This document shows, piece by piece, positions 54,339 through 63,936 of a stretch of DNA of 64,000 bases. Position numbers and translations under genes: made by a program. Position 1 is the first letter of the stretch; each line of letters begins with the position of its first letter. The DNA is from Parvibaculaceae bacterium PLY_AMNH_Bact1 (GTDB taxonomy: Bacteria > Pseudomonadota > Alphaproteobacteria > Parvibaculales > Parvibaculaceae): assembly GCA_032881465.1 (NCBI GenBank), contig CP126168.1:620001-684000 (forward strand). Reading direction: 5' to 3'. The notes under the pieces were generated by a model. The model was not told where the DNA came from. It did no database searches and worked only from the letters and a program-made list of their open reading frames with translations.

Positions 54339-54839
54339 TCAGTGAAGAACCGGCATGCCGTTCGGCCAGTTGCGATGGTGAACATTGAACACAGGCTGCA
54401 ACTGGACACCTGCCGAAATCAGCGCCAGTGCCAGATGTTGCCCTGACTGCAGAACGGTATCTGAGAGGTTTGAGGGTATTGGCTCCTCACCCATCGACGC
54501 CGATTGAAACTGATCGACCAGGGTGAGAATACGGGCTTCGTCGGCTTGCAAAGACCGCCATTTGAAACAAGGGGACCCGAGTGGTCGCCCGAATTGCGTT
54601 TCGAGGTCTTTTAGAAATTCGAGAAAACGAGGCAGCGCTTCTTGTGCATCAATTGCCGCAAATGCTGCTTCCAGTCTGATCCGTCCGCACCCGCTCTCTG
54701 AACCCATGCGGGACGCCCGCGTCGCCCAAACCACAAACTGCTCTGCAAAGCTCAGGGTCGAAAGGTCGGTGCCTGGCTGGTACTGCACGGGCGTATGTTG
54801 CCTGCCGTCTGCTTGGGGAGAGAACTCCAGCACTTTCAT
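54339..54839 (-). CDS. Conserved-looking protein of unknown function under a Fur-box-like site
   Basis: The protein has 166 residues and no family was recognised. There is no signal peptide or membrane segment; the centre is helical (SFAEQFVVWATRASRM, LPRFLEFLKDLETQFGRP) and the tail HHRNWPNGMPVLH is rich in His and Pro. A hexamer array of the Fur type (54874-54900) lies 35 bp upstream of its ATG, so iron or metal control is plausible. The start 54839 gives MKVLEFSP and a reasonable site (AGGAGCC). Confidence 0.65.
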   Translation of the reverse strand: MKVLEFSPQADGRQHTPVQYQPGTDLSTLSFAEQFVVWATRASRMGSESGCGRIRLEAAFAAIDAQEALPRFLEFLKDLETQFGRPLGSPCFKWRSLQADEARILTLVDQFQSASMGEEPIPSNLSDTVLQSGQHLALALISAGVQLQPVFNVHHRNWPNGMPVLH

Positions 54840-54873
54840 CTGTATGGCTCCTTGAGATCATGTTGCCTCATCT

Positions 54874-54900
54874 TGATAATGAAAGTGATAATGAATAGCA
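54874..54900 (-). promoter_or_regulatory. Fur-box-like hexamer array
   Basis: TGATAATGAAAGTGATAATG contains GATAAT twice, 12 bases apart (GATAAT-GAAAGT-GATAAT), as in Fur hexamer arrays. It precedes the 54339-54839 gene and shares GATAATGAAA and AATAGCAA with the site at 56985. Regulator identity is inferred. Confidence 0.45.
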
Positions 54901-54939
54901 AGAAGAAAATGCAGAAAAGTGAATGAGGTTCACCGGAGG

Positions 54940-55425
54940 TTAGGTGAGGGCAGTAGGGGAGATAATCACACCGTCGCGGTCTGCATAGAGCCAGGCACCG
55001 GGAGTGAAGGTGACACCTGCAAATGTGACCGGCAGATCAATATCGCCAAGGCCTTTCTTAATGCTCTTGCGCGGATGATGGCCGATGGCTTTGATGCCAA
55101 CACTCTCGGCTTCAAGCTCATCCCTGTCACGAACACAGCCAAACACCAAGATGCCTGCCCAGCCGTTTGTCGCTGCTAGTTGCGCGAGATTGCCACCGAA
55201 AAGCGCACACCGCATGGAACCGCCACCATCGATCACAAGCACGCGCCCTTCGCCCGGACCTTCGACGGCTGAACGCACAAGTGCATTGTCTTCGAAAACT
55301 TTGAGCGTAGTGATCGGGCCATGAAAGGAGGTCTCGCCACCATAGTCGAAGAAGATCGGATCAACATGCGCAATGCTGTCGGCGTGAGCATCGCTCAGGT
55401 CGGTCGTGGCTAAAGATGTCGGCAT
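54940..55425 (-). CDS. RraA-like protein
   Basis: The protein has 161 residues. Family core: VLVIDGGGSMRCALFGGNLA, NGWAGILVFGCVRDRDEL and the closing GAWLYADRDGVI. In E. coli RraA binds RNase E and limits its action; homologues are 4-hydroxy-4-methyl-2-oxoglutarate aldolases, and the R-D-R-D loop seen here is shared by both. ATG 55425 gives the usual start; the frame is open upstream to 55512. It is divergent from the GPH symporter gene. Confidence 0.85.
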   Translation of the reverse strand: MPTSLATTDLSDAHADSIAHVDPIFFDYGGETSFHGPITTLKVFEDNALVRSAVEGPGEGRVLVIDGGGSMRCALFGGNLAQLAATNGWAGILVFGCVRDRDELEAESVGIKAIGHHPRKSIKKGLGDIDLPVTFAGVTFTPGAWLYADRDGVIISPTALT

Positions 55426-55591
55426 CGAAGGCTCCTGAATAGTCTGTTGGGCGTTGCTATAGCGCGCGCGGTCGCCAGCGCCAAGGGGGCATGAGGAAAT
55501 AGCTACATCCATTGATTTAATGCGCTAGTTTGTCTCCCACTGTGAATTGATCGGCCAGCGGGTAGAAACAAGCCCGTTTCGTGGGGGGAAG

Positions 55592-56959
55592 ATGAGCGAC
55601 GCAACATCTGCATCAAGCGGCGCAAAGTGCCTGAGCGCAGGGACCTATGTCGGTTATGGCGTGGGCGATCTGGCGGTTAATCTATTCTTTCAATCCGCGA
55701 TCCTTTATCTATTGATTTTCTATACCGATATTGTCGGGATCTCTCCGGCGGTTGCGGCCTCCATTTTTCTCGTAGCGCGGGTTGTTGATGCGGTGACTGA
55801 TCCGCTCATGGGTGTCATTGCCGACAAGACCCGGACGCGCTGGGGAAAGTTTCGACCCTATCTGATCTATGGCTCCGTGCCGCTTTCACTGATGGCCATC
55901 GCGACTTTCTCCGCCCCGTTTTCCGATGACAGCAGCAAAATTCTCTTCGCCTACGCTACCTACATCATCTTTGGCATTGCCTATACCGTCGTGAGTATTC
56001 CCTATTCAGGACTGACGGCGGTGATCACAGACGATGCCCAGGAACGCACCATGTTGTCTGCCTACCGCATGGCCTTTGCACTGGGTGGCGGGCTGATTGT
56101 CGGTGTTGGGACACTGCCGTTGGTTGAAGCCTTTGGTGGCGGAGCGCAAGGCTATCAATTGACGCTAAGCCTCTATGGTGTGCTCGCCATATTGCTGTTG
56201 TTGGTGACTTTCATCTCAACGCGTGAACGGGTAGGGGCGACAGCGCCGCAAACGCCGCGCCTTGTTGATTGCTTTTCTGTCCTTGCCCACAACCCGCCAC
56301 TCTGGCTCATCACCACCGCCTTTTTCATGGGCATGTTGGCGTTCATCATTCGCTCCACCGCGATCATCTATTATTTCCAGTACAATCTGGGGCAAAAAGA
56401 ACTGTTCCCCGTTTTTATGCTCTCCATTCTGCTGGGCCAGCTAGCGGGCATTGTCGCAACACCGACGGTTGCGAAAAAGCTGGGCAAGAAAAACACCTAC
56501 ATCTGGGGGGCGTTGGGCGGCATGGTCACCGGTGTTGTTCTTTTTATGACTCCCTATGATGCGATTACCGCAATCTTTGTGGTCTCGATCTTTGGGTCCT
56601 TCTTCTTTGCCTTCCCAACAGTGATGGGCTGGTCGATGCTGCCGGATACGATTGAGTATGCGGAGTGGAAAAAGGGTATTCGTGCTGATGGTGCGATCTA
56701 CGCGGTCTCCAGCTTTTTCCAAAAGATGGCGATGGCAGTGGGCGGCGCATTGGCGGCCATGATCTTGAGCGTGACGGGATATGTCGCGAACCAAGCTCAA
56801 AATGCTGAAGCACTCCACGGCATCCTTTTGATGATTTCTCTGGTGCCTGTCGGGATTATGGTGATCGGCATTATTGCTATCTGGTTCTACCAGTTGGACG
56901 ATGACACCCACGCCACCATTCGCGGCGAGTTGGATGAACGTCGTACCTCAGCACTCTGA
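55592..56959 (+). CDS. GPH-family sugar:cation symporter (MFS)
   Basis: The protein has 455 residues and twelve helices. VGYGVGDLAVNLFFQSAILYLL, ARVVDAVTDPLMGVIADKTRTRWGKFRPYL and ADGAIYAVSSFFQKMAMAVGG are the MelB-type signatures; the Asp in DAVTDP is the cation site. It imports a glycoside with Na or H. Start ATG 55592 follows GGGGGG; the frame is open back to 55547. Clustering with GH1 suggests a beta-glycoside substrate. Confidence 0.9.
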   Translation: MSDATSASSGAKCLSAGTYVGYGVGDLAVNLFFQSAILYLLIFYTDIVGISPAVAASIFLVARVVDAVTDPLMGVIADKTRTRWGKFRPYLIYGSVPLSLMAIATFSAPFSDDSSKILFAYATYIIFGIAYTVVSIPYSGLTAVITDDAQERTMLSAYRMAFALGGGLIVGVGTLPLVEAFGGGAQGYQLTLSLYGVLAILLLLVTFISTRERVGATAPQTPRLVDCFSVLAHNPPLWLITTAFFMGMLAFIIRSTAIIYYFQYNLGQKELFPVFMLSILLGQLAGIVATPTVAKKLGKKNTYIWGALGGMVTGVVLFMTPYDAITAIFVVSIFGSFFFAFPTVMGWSMLPDTIEYAEWKKGIRADGAIYAVSSFFQKMAMAVGGALAAMILSVTGYVANQAQNAEALHGILLMISLVPVGIMVIGIIAIWFYQLDDDTHATIRGELDERRTSAL

Positions 56960-56984
56960 GATTGATTGCACCATCATTCAATAA

Positions 56985-56999
56985 ATGATAATGAAAATC
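56985..56999 (+). promoter_or_regulatory. Fur-box-like element
   Basis: TGATAATGAAAATCA fits the 7-1-7 Fur consensus TGATAATnATTATCA with two mismatches, 32 bases before the MFS gene start. An upstream ATCATT/AATGAT dyad (56972-56977 with 56983-56988) overlaps it. It is similar to the element at 54874. Confidence 0.5.
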
Positions 57000-57031
57000 A
57001 ATAGCAACAAATTGAGGGAGGGTGATGAGCA

Positions 57032-58252
57032 ATGACAGATGAGCTGGTGTCAGGTTCTGCGCCTGCAGACAGTCGGAGAGTGGATGTCGCGCTGATCATG
57101 ATGGGGCTCATGGCATTTTCCATGGGTCAAACGATGGTCTTTGCTGTCGCCGGACCCATTACAAGGCTAATGGGGTTGGTTGAAACCGACCTCGGGCTCA
57201 TGGTCTCACTCGCAGCGGTCACATATACAATCGCAGTACCCATTTGGGGCAGGGTGAGCGACCGTATTGGGCGGGTATCTGTGATTGCCATCGGGCTCAT
57301 TGCCTACGCGATTGCCACAGTCGCATTCGCCTATGTCATGCATCTCGGCATGACAGGGGTGCTTCTTGCTCCTGTGAGCTTAATCATTCTCATTGGGCTT
57401 CGTATGAGCCACACCATCGGCTCAGGCGGTGTGCACCCAGGGGCAACGGCGTTTATGGCGGACATCACGGAGAGCTCCAAGAGGGCTGCGGGTGTTGCAA
57501 AGGTTGGCGCAGCATTTGGGCTGGGCGCAATTTTGGGGCCGGTGCTTGCAGGTCTTCTCTCCGTCTACGGACTTCTTTTTCCGATTTATGCATCAGCGGT
57601 CGTGGCATTCATTTTGGGAATTGCCATCGCGCTCAAAGTGCGCGAGCCAGAACGCGCGAAAGGAAAAGATGCAGGCCAGATGCCCATGTTCGATATGCGC
57701 ATCCGGTCCTTCTTCCTGCTAGCGCTTATTGCTTTCACAACTGTGTCGATCATTCAACAAACAAGCGCCTTCTACTTTCAGGACCGGTTTGATCTCAGTC
57801 CAGAAGCGACAGCGCGCAATGTAGGAATTTCTGTTGGCTGCATGTCTCTCGCCATGATGGCGGTGCAGATGGGGCTCATCCAGATATGGAAAATCTCGCC
57901 GAAAAACATGTTGGTCATCGGCTTTGCAACAACGGCTCTAGGGCTTGCGCTTGTCATTTGGTCACCGTCGCTTGCATTCACCTATGCAGCTTATGCCGTC
58001 ATTGGCATCGGTGGTGGACTGATCAATCCCGGCTTACTGGCAGGCGCTTCCCTGCGTGTGGGTGCAGATCATCAAGGCGCTGTGGCGGGCGTGGTGGCAG
58101 CGGGTATGGGGGCTGGATACATAGTGGGGCCCCTTCTTGGGACCTACTTGTTCTCCCACAATCTCTTCTACCCATTTATATGTGCGGTGGGCCTCTCAAT
58201 CGCCAGTGTCTTGGCCGCCCTCCTATTAAGGCCGCAGCCTAGCGTGTCCTAA
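57032..58252 (+). CDS. MFS transporter, possibly siderophore or metal-linked
   Basis: The protein has 406 residues with twelve hydrophobic segments; GRVSDRIGRVSVI is the cytoplasmic loop motif A of the drug:H antiporter type. The 28 bases before helix 1 are polar. It could export or import a small molecule. The Fur-box-like site directly upstream hints at a link to iron supply, which is inference. The start 57032 has GGGAGGG upstream (57015-57021). Confidence 0.85.
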   Translation: MTDELVSGSAPADSRRVDVALIMMGLMAFSMGQTMVFAVAGPITRLMGLVETDLGLMVSLAAVTYTIAVPIWGRVSDRIGRVSVIAIGLIAYAIATVAFAYVMHLGMTGVLLAPVSLIILIGLRMSHTIGSGGVHPGATAFMADITESSKRAAGVAKVGAAFGLGAILGPVLAGLLSVYGLLFPIYASAVVAFILGIAIALKVREPERAKGKDAGQMPMFDMRIRSFFLLALIAFTTVSIIQQTSAFYFQDRFDLSPEATARNVGISVGCMSLAMMAVQMGLIQIWKISPKNMLVIGFATTALGLALVIWSPSLAFTYAAYAVIGIGGGLINPGLLAGASLRVGADHQGAVAGVVAAGMGAGYIVGPLLGTYLFSHNLFYPFICAVGLSIASVLAALLLRPQPSVS

Positions 58253-58383
58253 GAAACACCTGAGCCAGTTTTGTGCGGGCACTCAAATGGATCGGTTGGA
58301 GGGGCGCCTATTGGCGCTTGAAAGATCGCCGGTCGGGGGCAACATATCGCACACCGACAATGCATCTTATCGAAGGGACGAAT

Positions 58384-58848
58384 ATGCCTGAGTTCAAACT
58401 AACCGGTGGCTGCCAATGCGGCGCCGTGAGATATGTGCTCAACGCCCCGCCGATCATGGCTTACGCCTGTCACTGCACGGAATGTCAGCACATCTCAGCT
58501 AGTGCTTTCGCCACATCATGCGTCATCCTGCAGGATACGATGCGGATCGAACAGGGCGACCTTAGTCGGATCGATTGGAAAGTAGAAAGTGGTGCTCACC
58601 GATATGGCGAGTTCTGCACGGCCTGTGGCGGTCGCATCCGCCATGGGAGCGAGCCTTCGCAAGGCGTCTATTCGCTACGCGGCGGAACGCTTGATGACCC
58701 GAAGTGGGCGACACCGGCAGCGCACACCTGGCGGTCAAGCGCCCTTGAGTGGTTTAAACCTCCCGAAGACGCTCTCCTGTATGATGGCCAGCCGACAGAT
58801 TATGCGCCTATCGCTGAGCGTTACGCAAAGCAGATGGGCCTGAGCTGA
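58384..58848 (+). CDS. GFA-family zinc protein (CENP-V/GFA domain)
   Basis: The protein has 154 residues. Zinc-binding cysteines are at C10, C12, C29, C31, C34, C78 and C81 (GGCQCG, CHCTECQ, CTACGG). This is the glutathione-dependent formaldehyde-activating fold; most members do not act on formaldehyde and are of unknown role. ATG 58384 gives the standard N-terminus; the frame runs upstream to 58273 without similarity. It is convergent with the serine hydrolase gene. Confidence 0.9.
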   Translation: MPEFKLTGGCQCGAVRYVLNAPPIMAYACHCTECQHISASAFATSCVILQDTMRIEQGDLSRIDWKVESGAHRYGEFCTACGGRIRHGSEPSQGVYSLRGGTLDDPKWATPAAHTWRSSALEWFKPPEDALLYDGQPTDYAPIAERYAKQMGLS

Positions 58849-58860
58849 GCTCCCTACCTT

Positions 58861-60012
58861 TTAGGCGCTAAGCCCTTCATAGGCAGCTGCGAGAAGCCCC
58901 ATGGCCCGTGGATCTCCCGCAAGGTCGGGGCCCATCTGGTTCATCACATAGGCAATGCCGACGCCAGCGGTGGGATCGCCCATGACGAACGAGCCCCCCC
59001 AACCGGAATGGCCGATGGTGGCTTCGTTAGGGCCATAAAGCAGGCCTCCGACATTCCGCAGCACGCCAGCGCCCCAACTTCCGGGAAGGCCCAGCACCAG
59101 ATCTTCATTGAAAATCTGTTCAGCCGACAGCTTCTCTCTCGTTTCTGGGCTAATCAGCTTTTTGCCGTTGAGCGTGCCGTCGGTTGCAACCGCACCATAA
59201 AGCTTGGCGAGAGCGCTCGCTGACCCACGTCCGCCTGCAGACGAGAGTTCTGCGGCCCGCCAGGCGCGCGTGTTGGGCGCAAGCGCAGAGGGTGCCGGGT
59301 TGGCAAAGGTGAGCTTCTGCACATCGTTCAGCCCTCCCTCGTCGAGTGACTGAGCATTCTTGGCTTCAATCATTTCAGCGATGCGCGGTTCTTCGCCTGC
59401 CGGAAGGCCGATATGAAAGTCCACGTCCCAGGGACCAGCCACTTCTTCGCGAAAGAACTGCCCGATGGTTTTGCCGGTGATGCGCTTCACCAGCTCGCCG
59501 GTTGGGAAAGCAAAGGTGAGAGCGTGATAGCCTGATCGTGTGCCCGGTTCCCAGAGGGGCTCCGCTGCTGCCATGCGCGCCGCCATGGCGTCATGGTCGT
59601 ACAGGTCTTCCGTGGTGAGCGGTTCTCTGACCGTGGAGACACCGGATTGATGAGATAGCACCTGACCAACTGTCAGCTGGTCTTTGCCATGCGCCCCGAA
59701 CTCCGGCCAGTATTTGGTGATTTTGTCGTCGTACGAAAGTTGACCGCGCTCCACGAGGAGGGCAAGGCAAAGCGCGCCAACCGCTTTTGTGGTCGACCAG
59801 ACATTGGGAAGCGTGTCCCGCTGCCACTCTTTAGTCTTGGCAGCGTCCGCATGTCCGCCCCAGATATCGACCAGATATTGTCCGTCTTTCCAGATGGCGA
59901 AAGAGGCACCCACTTCGCCTGCGCTCGCAAAATTATTGGCGAAGGCATCTCTCACCGCTTCAAATCCCGGCGCGACGTCTCCTTTGATATCCAGCGTAGC
60001 TGTGTCTGACAT
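58861..60012 (-). CDS. Beta-lactamase-fold serine hydrolase (EstB type)
   Basis: The protein has 383 residues. The active-site motif is S73-T-T-K76 (VWSTTKAVG), a tyrosine sits in SGYHALTF and GHSGWGG replaces the KTG box. This set is typical of class C-like esterases and carboxyl hydrolases rather than true beta-lactamases. There is no signal peptide. Start ATG 60012 has a GGGAGAAGACC site. The ester substrate is unknown. Confidence 0.9.
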   Translation of the reverse strand: MSDTATLDIKGDVAPGFEAVRDAFANNFASAGEVGASFAIWKDGQYLVDIWGGHADAAKTKEWQRDTLPNVWSTTKAVGALCLALLVERGQLSYDDKITKYWPEFGAHGKDQLTVGQVLSHQSGVSTVREPLTTEDLYDHDAMAARMAAAEPLWEPGTRSGYHALTFAFPTGELVKRITGKTIGQFFREEVAGPWDVDFHIGLPAGEEPRIAEMIEAKNAQSLDEGGLNDVQKLTFANPAPSALAPNTRAWRAAELSSAGGRGSASALAKLYGAVATDGTLNGKKLISPETREKLSAEQIFNEDLVLGLPGSWGAGVLRNVGGLLYGPNEATIGHSGWGGSFVMGDPTAGVGIAYVMNQMGPDLAGDPRAMGLLAAAYEGLSA

Positions 60013-60126
60013 GGTCTTCTCCCCAGTGTGAATTTTTATTGTGGGAAGCCTATCGGGAGAAAGCGGGTCTGACCAAACAAAATCTCGGGTCGTATGTGCT
60101 ACACCTCAGCCCGGCGCGCCAACCTA

Positions 60127-60597
60127 CTATTTCGGCGGATAGAGGCGTAAGAGCCGCTTGTGCCGATGCCGGAAGATGGACGCGACGATATGGTTCGTCA
60201 GCGGCTGCATGAAAGCGACACGTGGGATCACGGTCACGACATCGCGCACATCCGTGCTGTCTCCCTGGGCGGTCAAGTATCGTTCATGCCGCCACAGCTT
60301 TTGAAGCAGCGTGTGCGATGTTTCGATGAAATGCAGCGGCCCAACTTCATGGAGGACGAAGGTGTGCCGGTCAAAGGGCAGGAAACCGAACAACAAGATC
60401 CAGGAAGTGAATAAGGGCTGCTTCAATGGTGCTTTGGAAAAATCAAATCCACCAGGCGGGAATGTCATAGTGATGAGCGGATTTAGCTCGGCGTTTACGC
60501 CTGCCGCAGACGTGACAATGGGCCAAAGCTCGCGCGTGGGGCATTCAACGCGGCTGGTGATATCTATGGCGGGCTTGCGTAGCGATGTCTCTCCCAC
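60127..60597 (-). CDS. SRPBCC-like or unknown small protein
   Basis: The protein has 156 residues. It starts ITSRVECPTRELWPIVTSAAG, a pattern common at the head of SRPBCC/START-like ligand-binding proteins, and ends NHIVASIFRHRHKRLLRLYP. Fold assignment is tentative. The start is GTG 60597 with AGGGAAG upstream. It stands alone on its strand, between the serine hydrolase and aceA genes. Confidence 0.65.
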   Translation of the reverse strand: MGETSLRKPAIDITSRVECPTRELWPIVTSAAGVNAELNPLITMTFPPGGFDFSKAPLKQPLFTSWILLFGFLPFDRHTFVLHEVGPLHFIETSHTLLQKLWRHERYLTAQGDSTDVRDVVTVIPRVAFMQPLTNHIVASIFRHRHKRLLRLYPPK

Positions 60598-60693
60598 AGC
60601 GTCTTCCCTGTCAAATGCCTGAATTCGTGCCTCCAGCTAAATAGATGAACGGCAGATGTGCAACCAATTGTGCCGGTGCGAAAGGGCGCCAGG

Positions 60694-60726
60694 CAAAGAA
60701 AAACCCCGGCAGTTGCCCGCCGGGGT
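60694..60726 (-). terminator. Rho-independent terminator of aceA
   Basis: On the minus strand ACCCCGGC and GCCGGGGT (60719-60726 and 60703-60710) form an 8-bp stem, followed by a T tract (TTTTTCTTT). It lies 27 bp past the aceA stop. Confidence 0.85.
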
Positions 60727-60752
60727 CTGTAACAAAGCTATGTGCTGTAGGA

Positions 60753-62048
60753 TTATTCAGCAGCGTCTGTTTTGAACTGCGCGCTCTCTGTTGACTCACC
60801 CAGAGCCGTCGTTGAGCTTTCGCCGCCAGCAGCAGCAACAGAAACCATGTCGAAATAGCCTGTGCCAACTTCACGCTGGTGACGTGTTGCTGTGTAGCCG
60901 TCGCCTTCTGCGCCGAACTCAGCCTGCTGCAGTTCGGAGTAAGCAGCCATGCCACGATCCCGGTAACCGGAAGCGAGCTGGAACATGCCGTAGTTGAGCT
61001 GGTGGAAGCCAGCAAGCGTAACGAACTGGTACTTGTAGCCCATTGCTGCGATTTCACGCTGGAACTTGGCGATTGTGTCCTTGTCCAGATTTGCTTCCCA
61101 GTTGAAGGAAGGTGAGCAGTTGTAAGCAAGCATCTGGTTAGGATGATCTTTGCGAACTTCTTCAGCGAAACGTTTCGCATCGTCGAGGTTCGGTACAGAA
61201 GTCTCCCACCACAGAAGGTCAGCATATTTAGCGAACTGCTTGCCACGAGCGATACAGTGATCAACGCCTGTGCCGTCTTTCAGACGGTAGAAACCTTCTG
61301 GTGTCCGGCCAGCATCGAAGTCGATGAACTCGTGATCCCGCTCGTCAACGTCAGACGTGATGAGTTTGGCAGATTCAGCATCTGTACGAGCCATGATGAG
61401 CGTTGGTGTGCCCATAACGTCTGCAGCAAGACGCGCAGCGTTCAGGTTACGCTCATGCGCTTTCGTTGGGATAAGGACCTTGCCGCCCAAGTGACCGCAC
61501 TTCTTTTCAGAAGCAAGCTGATCTTCGTAGTGCACGCCAGCAGCGCCCGCTTCGATGTAAGCCTTCATGATTTCGAAGCAGTTGAGAGGTCCACCGAAAC
61601 CGGCTTCCGCATCAGCAACGATAGGCACGAACCAGTCGCGTGTTGCGCCACCTTCAGAATGCTCGATCTGGTCGGCACGCTGCAGGGTACGGTTGATGCG
61701 CTTTGCAAGCTCAGGGCCTGCATTTGCTGGGTAGAGGCTCTGGTCAGGGTACATAGCAGAAGCAGTGTTAGCGTCTGCAGCAACCTGCCAACCTGACAGG
61801 TAGATCGCTTTCAGACCAGCGCGGACCATCTGCATGGCCTGGTTGCCGGAAAGAGCACCAAGTGAGTGGATGTAATCTTCGGTGTGAAGACCTTCCCACA
61901 GTTTGTTGGCACCGCGTGTCGCGAGCGTGTGCTCGATTGGGAAAGAACCGCGAAGCTTTTCAACTTCTTCAACTGTGTAATTGCGCTCGACGTCGTCGAA
62001 GCGACCAGCTGGGGCGCTAGGGATAATATCGTAGAACGTTTTGCTCAT
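60753..62048 (-). CDS. aceA: Isocitrate lyase
   Basis: The protein has 431 residues. The catalytic motif KKCGHLGG (in SEKKCGHL) is intact, with HYEDQLAS ahead and FNWEANLD behind. It splits isocitrate to succinate and glyoxylate, the first glyoxylate-shunt step. It follows aceB by 60 bp on the same strand, and a terminator closes it. ATG 62048 gives the expected N-terminus SKTFYDIIP. It is needed for growth on acetate or fatty acids, matching the acyl-CoA genes in the window. Confidence 0.98.
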   Translation of the reverse strand: MSKTFYDIIPSAPAGRFDDVERNYTVEEVEKLRGSFPIEHTLATRGANKLWEGLHTEDYIHSLGALSGNQAMQMVRAGLKAIYLSGWQVAADANTASAMYPDQSLYPANAGPELAKRINRTLQRADQIEHSEGGATRDWFVPIVADAEAGFGGPLNCFEIMKAYIEAGAAGVHYEDQLASEKKCGHLGGKVLIPTKAHERNLNAARLAADVMGTPTLIMARTDAESAKLITSDVDERDHEFIDFDAGRTPEGFYRLKDGTGVDHCIARGKQFAKYADLLWWETSVPNLDDAKRFAEEVRKDHPNQMLAYNCSPSFNWEANLDKDTIAKFQREIAAMGYKYQFVTLAGFHQLNYGMFQLASGYRDRGMAAYSELQQAEFGAEGDGYTATRHQREVGTGYFDMVSVAAAGGESSTTALGESTESAQFKTDAAE

Positions 62049-62108
62049 AGCATTGTCCTTTAGTTAGAGGTGACACTCAGTCGAGCTATCGGTTGAGTGG
62101 TAGTGCGA

Positions 62109-63734
62109 TTAATTCCCGCTTTTGACGAGAAGTTCATAGGCCGGAAGGGTGAGGAATTCCTCGCAATCCCGGGATGTTGCCATTTCGGCGAACATAGAGA
62201 TCGCCTCGTCAAAATGGCCGGATGTCCAACGCTCTTCACCGAGCGTTTCTTCAAGTTTCTTCATTTCATCGTCGAGAAGGGTCGTGAAGAGTTCTTTCGT
62301 GACCTTCTGTCCGTCAGCGAGATCAACCTCGTGATAGAGCCACTGCCAGATCTGTGTCCGGCTGATTTCAGCCGTCGCCGCATCTTCCATGAGATTGTAG
62401 AGCGGTACCGCGCCGCGGCCGCCAAGCCAGGCTTCGATATACTGAACACCTACACGGCAGCAATCACGCAGGCCTTCTTCAGTGCGTTCGCCTTTGTGCG
62501 GCTCGATCATTTCTTTCTGACCGACATGCACATCTTGGCGCTGACGGGCGAGCTGGTTGGTCTCCGGCAGTTTGCCGAAGATCTCGCTCACCACATCGAC
62601 CATGCCCGGGTGGGCGATCCATGTACCATCATGACCATTGTTGGCTTCGCGCTCTTTGTCGGCGCGGATTTTTGCAAATGCCGCTTCATTGGCTGCATCG
62701 TCGCCCTTCACAGGGATCTGCGCTGCCATGCCGCCCATCGCGAACGCGCCGCGCTTGTGGCAGGTCTTGATGAGAAGCAGTGAGTAAGCGGACAAGAAAG
62801 CGTCGCCCATGCCCACCTGCGACCGGTCTGGCAGGATGTAGTTTGCATTTTTGCCAAGACGCTTGATGTAACTGAAAATGTAGTCCCAACGACCACAGTT
62901 CAGACCCACAATGTGGTCGCGCATTTCATAGAGGATCTCATCCATCTCAAACGCTGCAGGCAGCGTTTCGATGAGGATCGTGCAGCGTGCCGTGCCCACA
63001 GGAAGGCCCAGGGCCTTTTCAGCGTGCGTGAATACGTCGTTCCAGAGACGCGCTTCCAGATGGCTTTCCATCTTTGGAAGGTAGAAATAGGGCCCTGTGC
63101 CATTGGCTTTGAGGTTCGCGTGGCTGTGGAAGAGATACATGCCAAAGTCGAACATGCCGCCGGACATGTTCTGACCATCAATTTTCAGATGCGCTTCTTC
63201 CAGATGCCAACCGCGAGGACGGACGATGAGCGTTGCCCGCTCACCATTTGGCAGGGCGTCATATGTCTTGCCATTGGTCTCATCGGTGAAGCCGATCGTG
63301 CCGGCCCACAGATCCATGAGATTGAGCTGACCGCCGATCATATTGTCCCAGGTAGGAGACGCGGCATCTTCAAAGTCGGTCATATAAGAGTTGGCGCCTG
63401 AATTGAGCGCATTGATGACCATCTTTCGATTGTCGACAGGACCCGTGATTTCGATCCGACGATCCAGCAGATCTTTCGGAATAGGAGAGATTTTCCAGTC
63501 GCCATCCCGCACAGATTGAGTTTCAGGCAGGAAATCGGGCAATTCACCCGCATCGAACCGCTTTTGGCGCTCTGCGCGGGCTTCCAACAGCTCGCGGCGA
63601 CGACCGCCAAAATTCCGCTCCAAATCTGCGACAAAGGCTAAGGCCTCGTCGGTCAGAACGCGTTCGTATCCTGGCTTCATCGCGCCGACAATTTCGACGC
63701 CCTCAACGCTGGACTTCACCTGAGCCTGGCTCAT
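62109..63734 (-). CDS. aceB: Malate synthase A
   Basis: The protein has 541 residues, the size of the A-type enzyme. YMTDFEDAASPTWDN, LNCGRWDYIFSYIKR and DGTWIAHPGMVDVV are the conserved segments. It condenses glyoxylate with acetyl-CoA to malate. It is the first gene of the aceB-aceA unit, transcribed away from the XRE-type regulator start at 63937; the 202-bp gap holds AATCTT repeats. Confidence 0.98.
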   Translation of the reverse strand: MSQAQVKSSVEGVEIVGAMKPGYERVLTDEALAFVADLERNFGGRRRELLEARAERQKRFDAGELPDFLPETQSVRDGDWKISPIPKDLLDRRIEITGPVDNRKMVINALNSGANSYMTDFEDAASPTWDNMIGGQLNLMDLWAGTIGFTDETNGKTYDALPNGERATLIVRPRGWHLEEAHLKIDGQNMSGGMFDFGMYLFHSHANLKANGTGPYFYLPKMESHLEARLWNDVFTHAEKALGLPVGTARCTILIETLPAAFEMDEILYEMRDHIVGLNCGRWDYIFSYIKRLGKNANYILPDRSQVGMGDAFLSAYSLLLIKTCHKRGAFAMGGMAAQIPVKGDDAANEAAFAKIRADKEREANNGHDGTWIAHPGMVDVVSEIFGKLPETNQLARQRQDVHVGQKEMIEPHKGERTEEGLRDCCRVGVQYIEAWLGGRGAVPLYNLMEDAATAEISRTQIWQWLYHEVDLADGQKVTKELFTTLLDDEMKKLEETLGEERWTSGHFDEAISMFAEMATSRDCEEFLTLPAYELLVKSGN

Positions 63735-63860
63735 GGTCTCAAACCTCCGCTGTCACTGGGTGGCCCCTGATCGTAGCGTCAGGGTGCTTTAAGCGGGGTC
63801 ATACAACTCGTACAAAAGATTGTCCAACGATTCATAAGTCATTGAAAATATTAAAGTAAA

Positions 63861-63915
63861 AATCTTTACACGATTCCAGTGAAATTCTGTAGTAAATGTA
63901 AATCTTGTAAAGATT
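63861..63915. promoter_or_regulatory. Repeated AATCTT/AAGATT elements in the aceB promoter region
   Basis: AATCTTTAC (63861-63869) is the reverse complement of GTAAAGATT (63907-63915). AATCTT (63901-63906) and AAGATT (63910-63915) form a second, close dyad. These sit between divergent aceB and the XRE-type gene, a sensible place for that regulator to bind. Confidence 0.45.
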
Positions 63916-63936
63916 GGTGACAGGAAAGCGCGGAAA

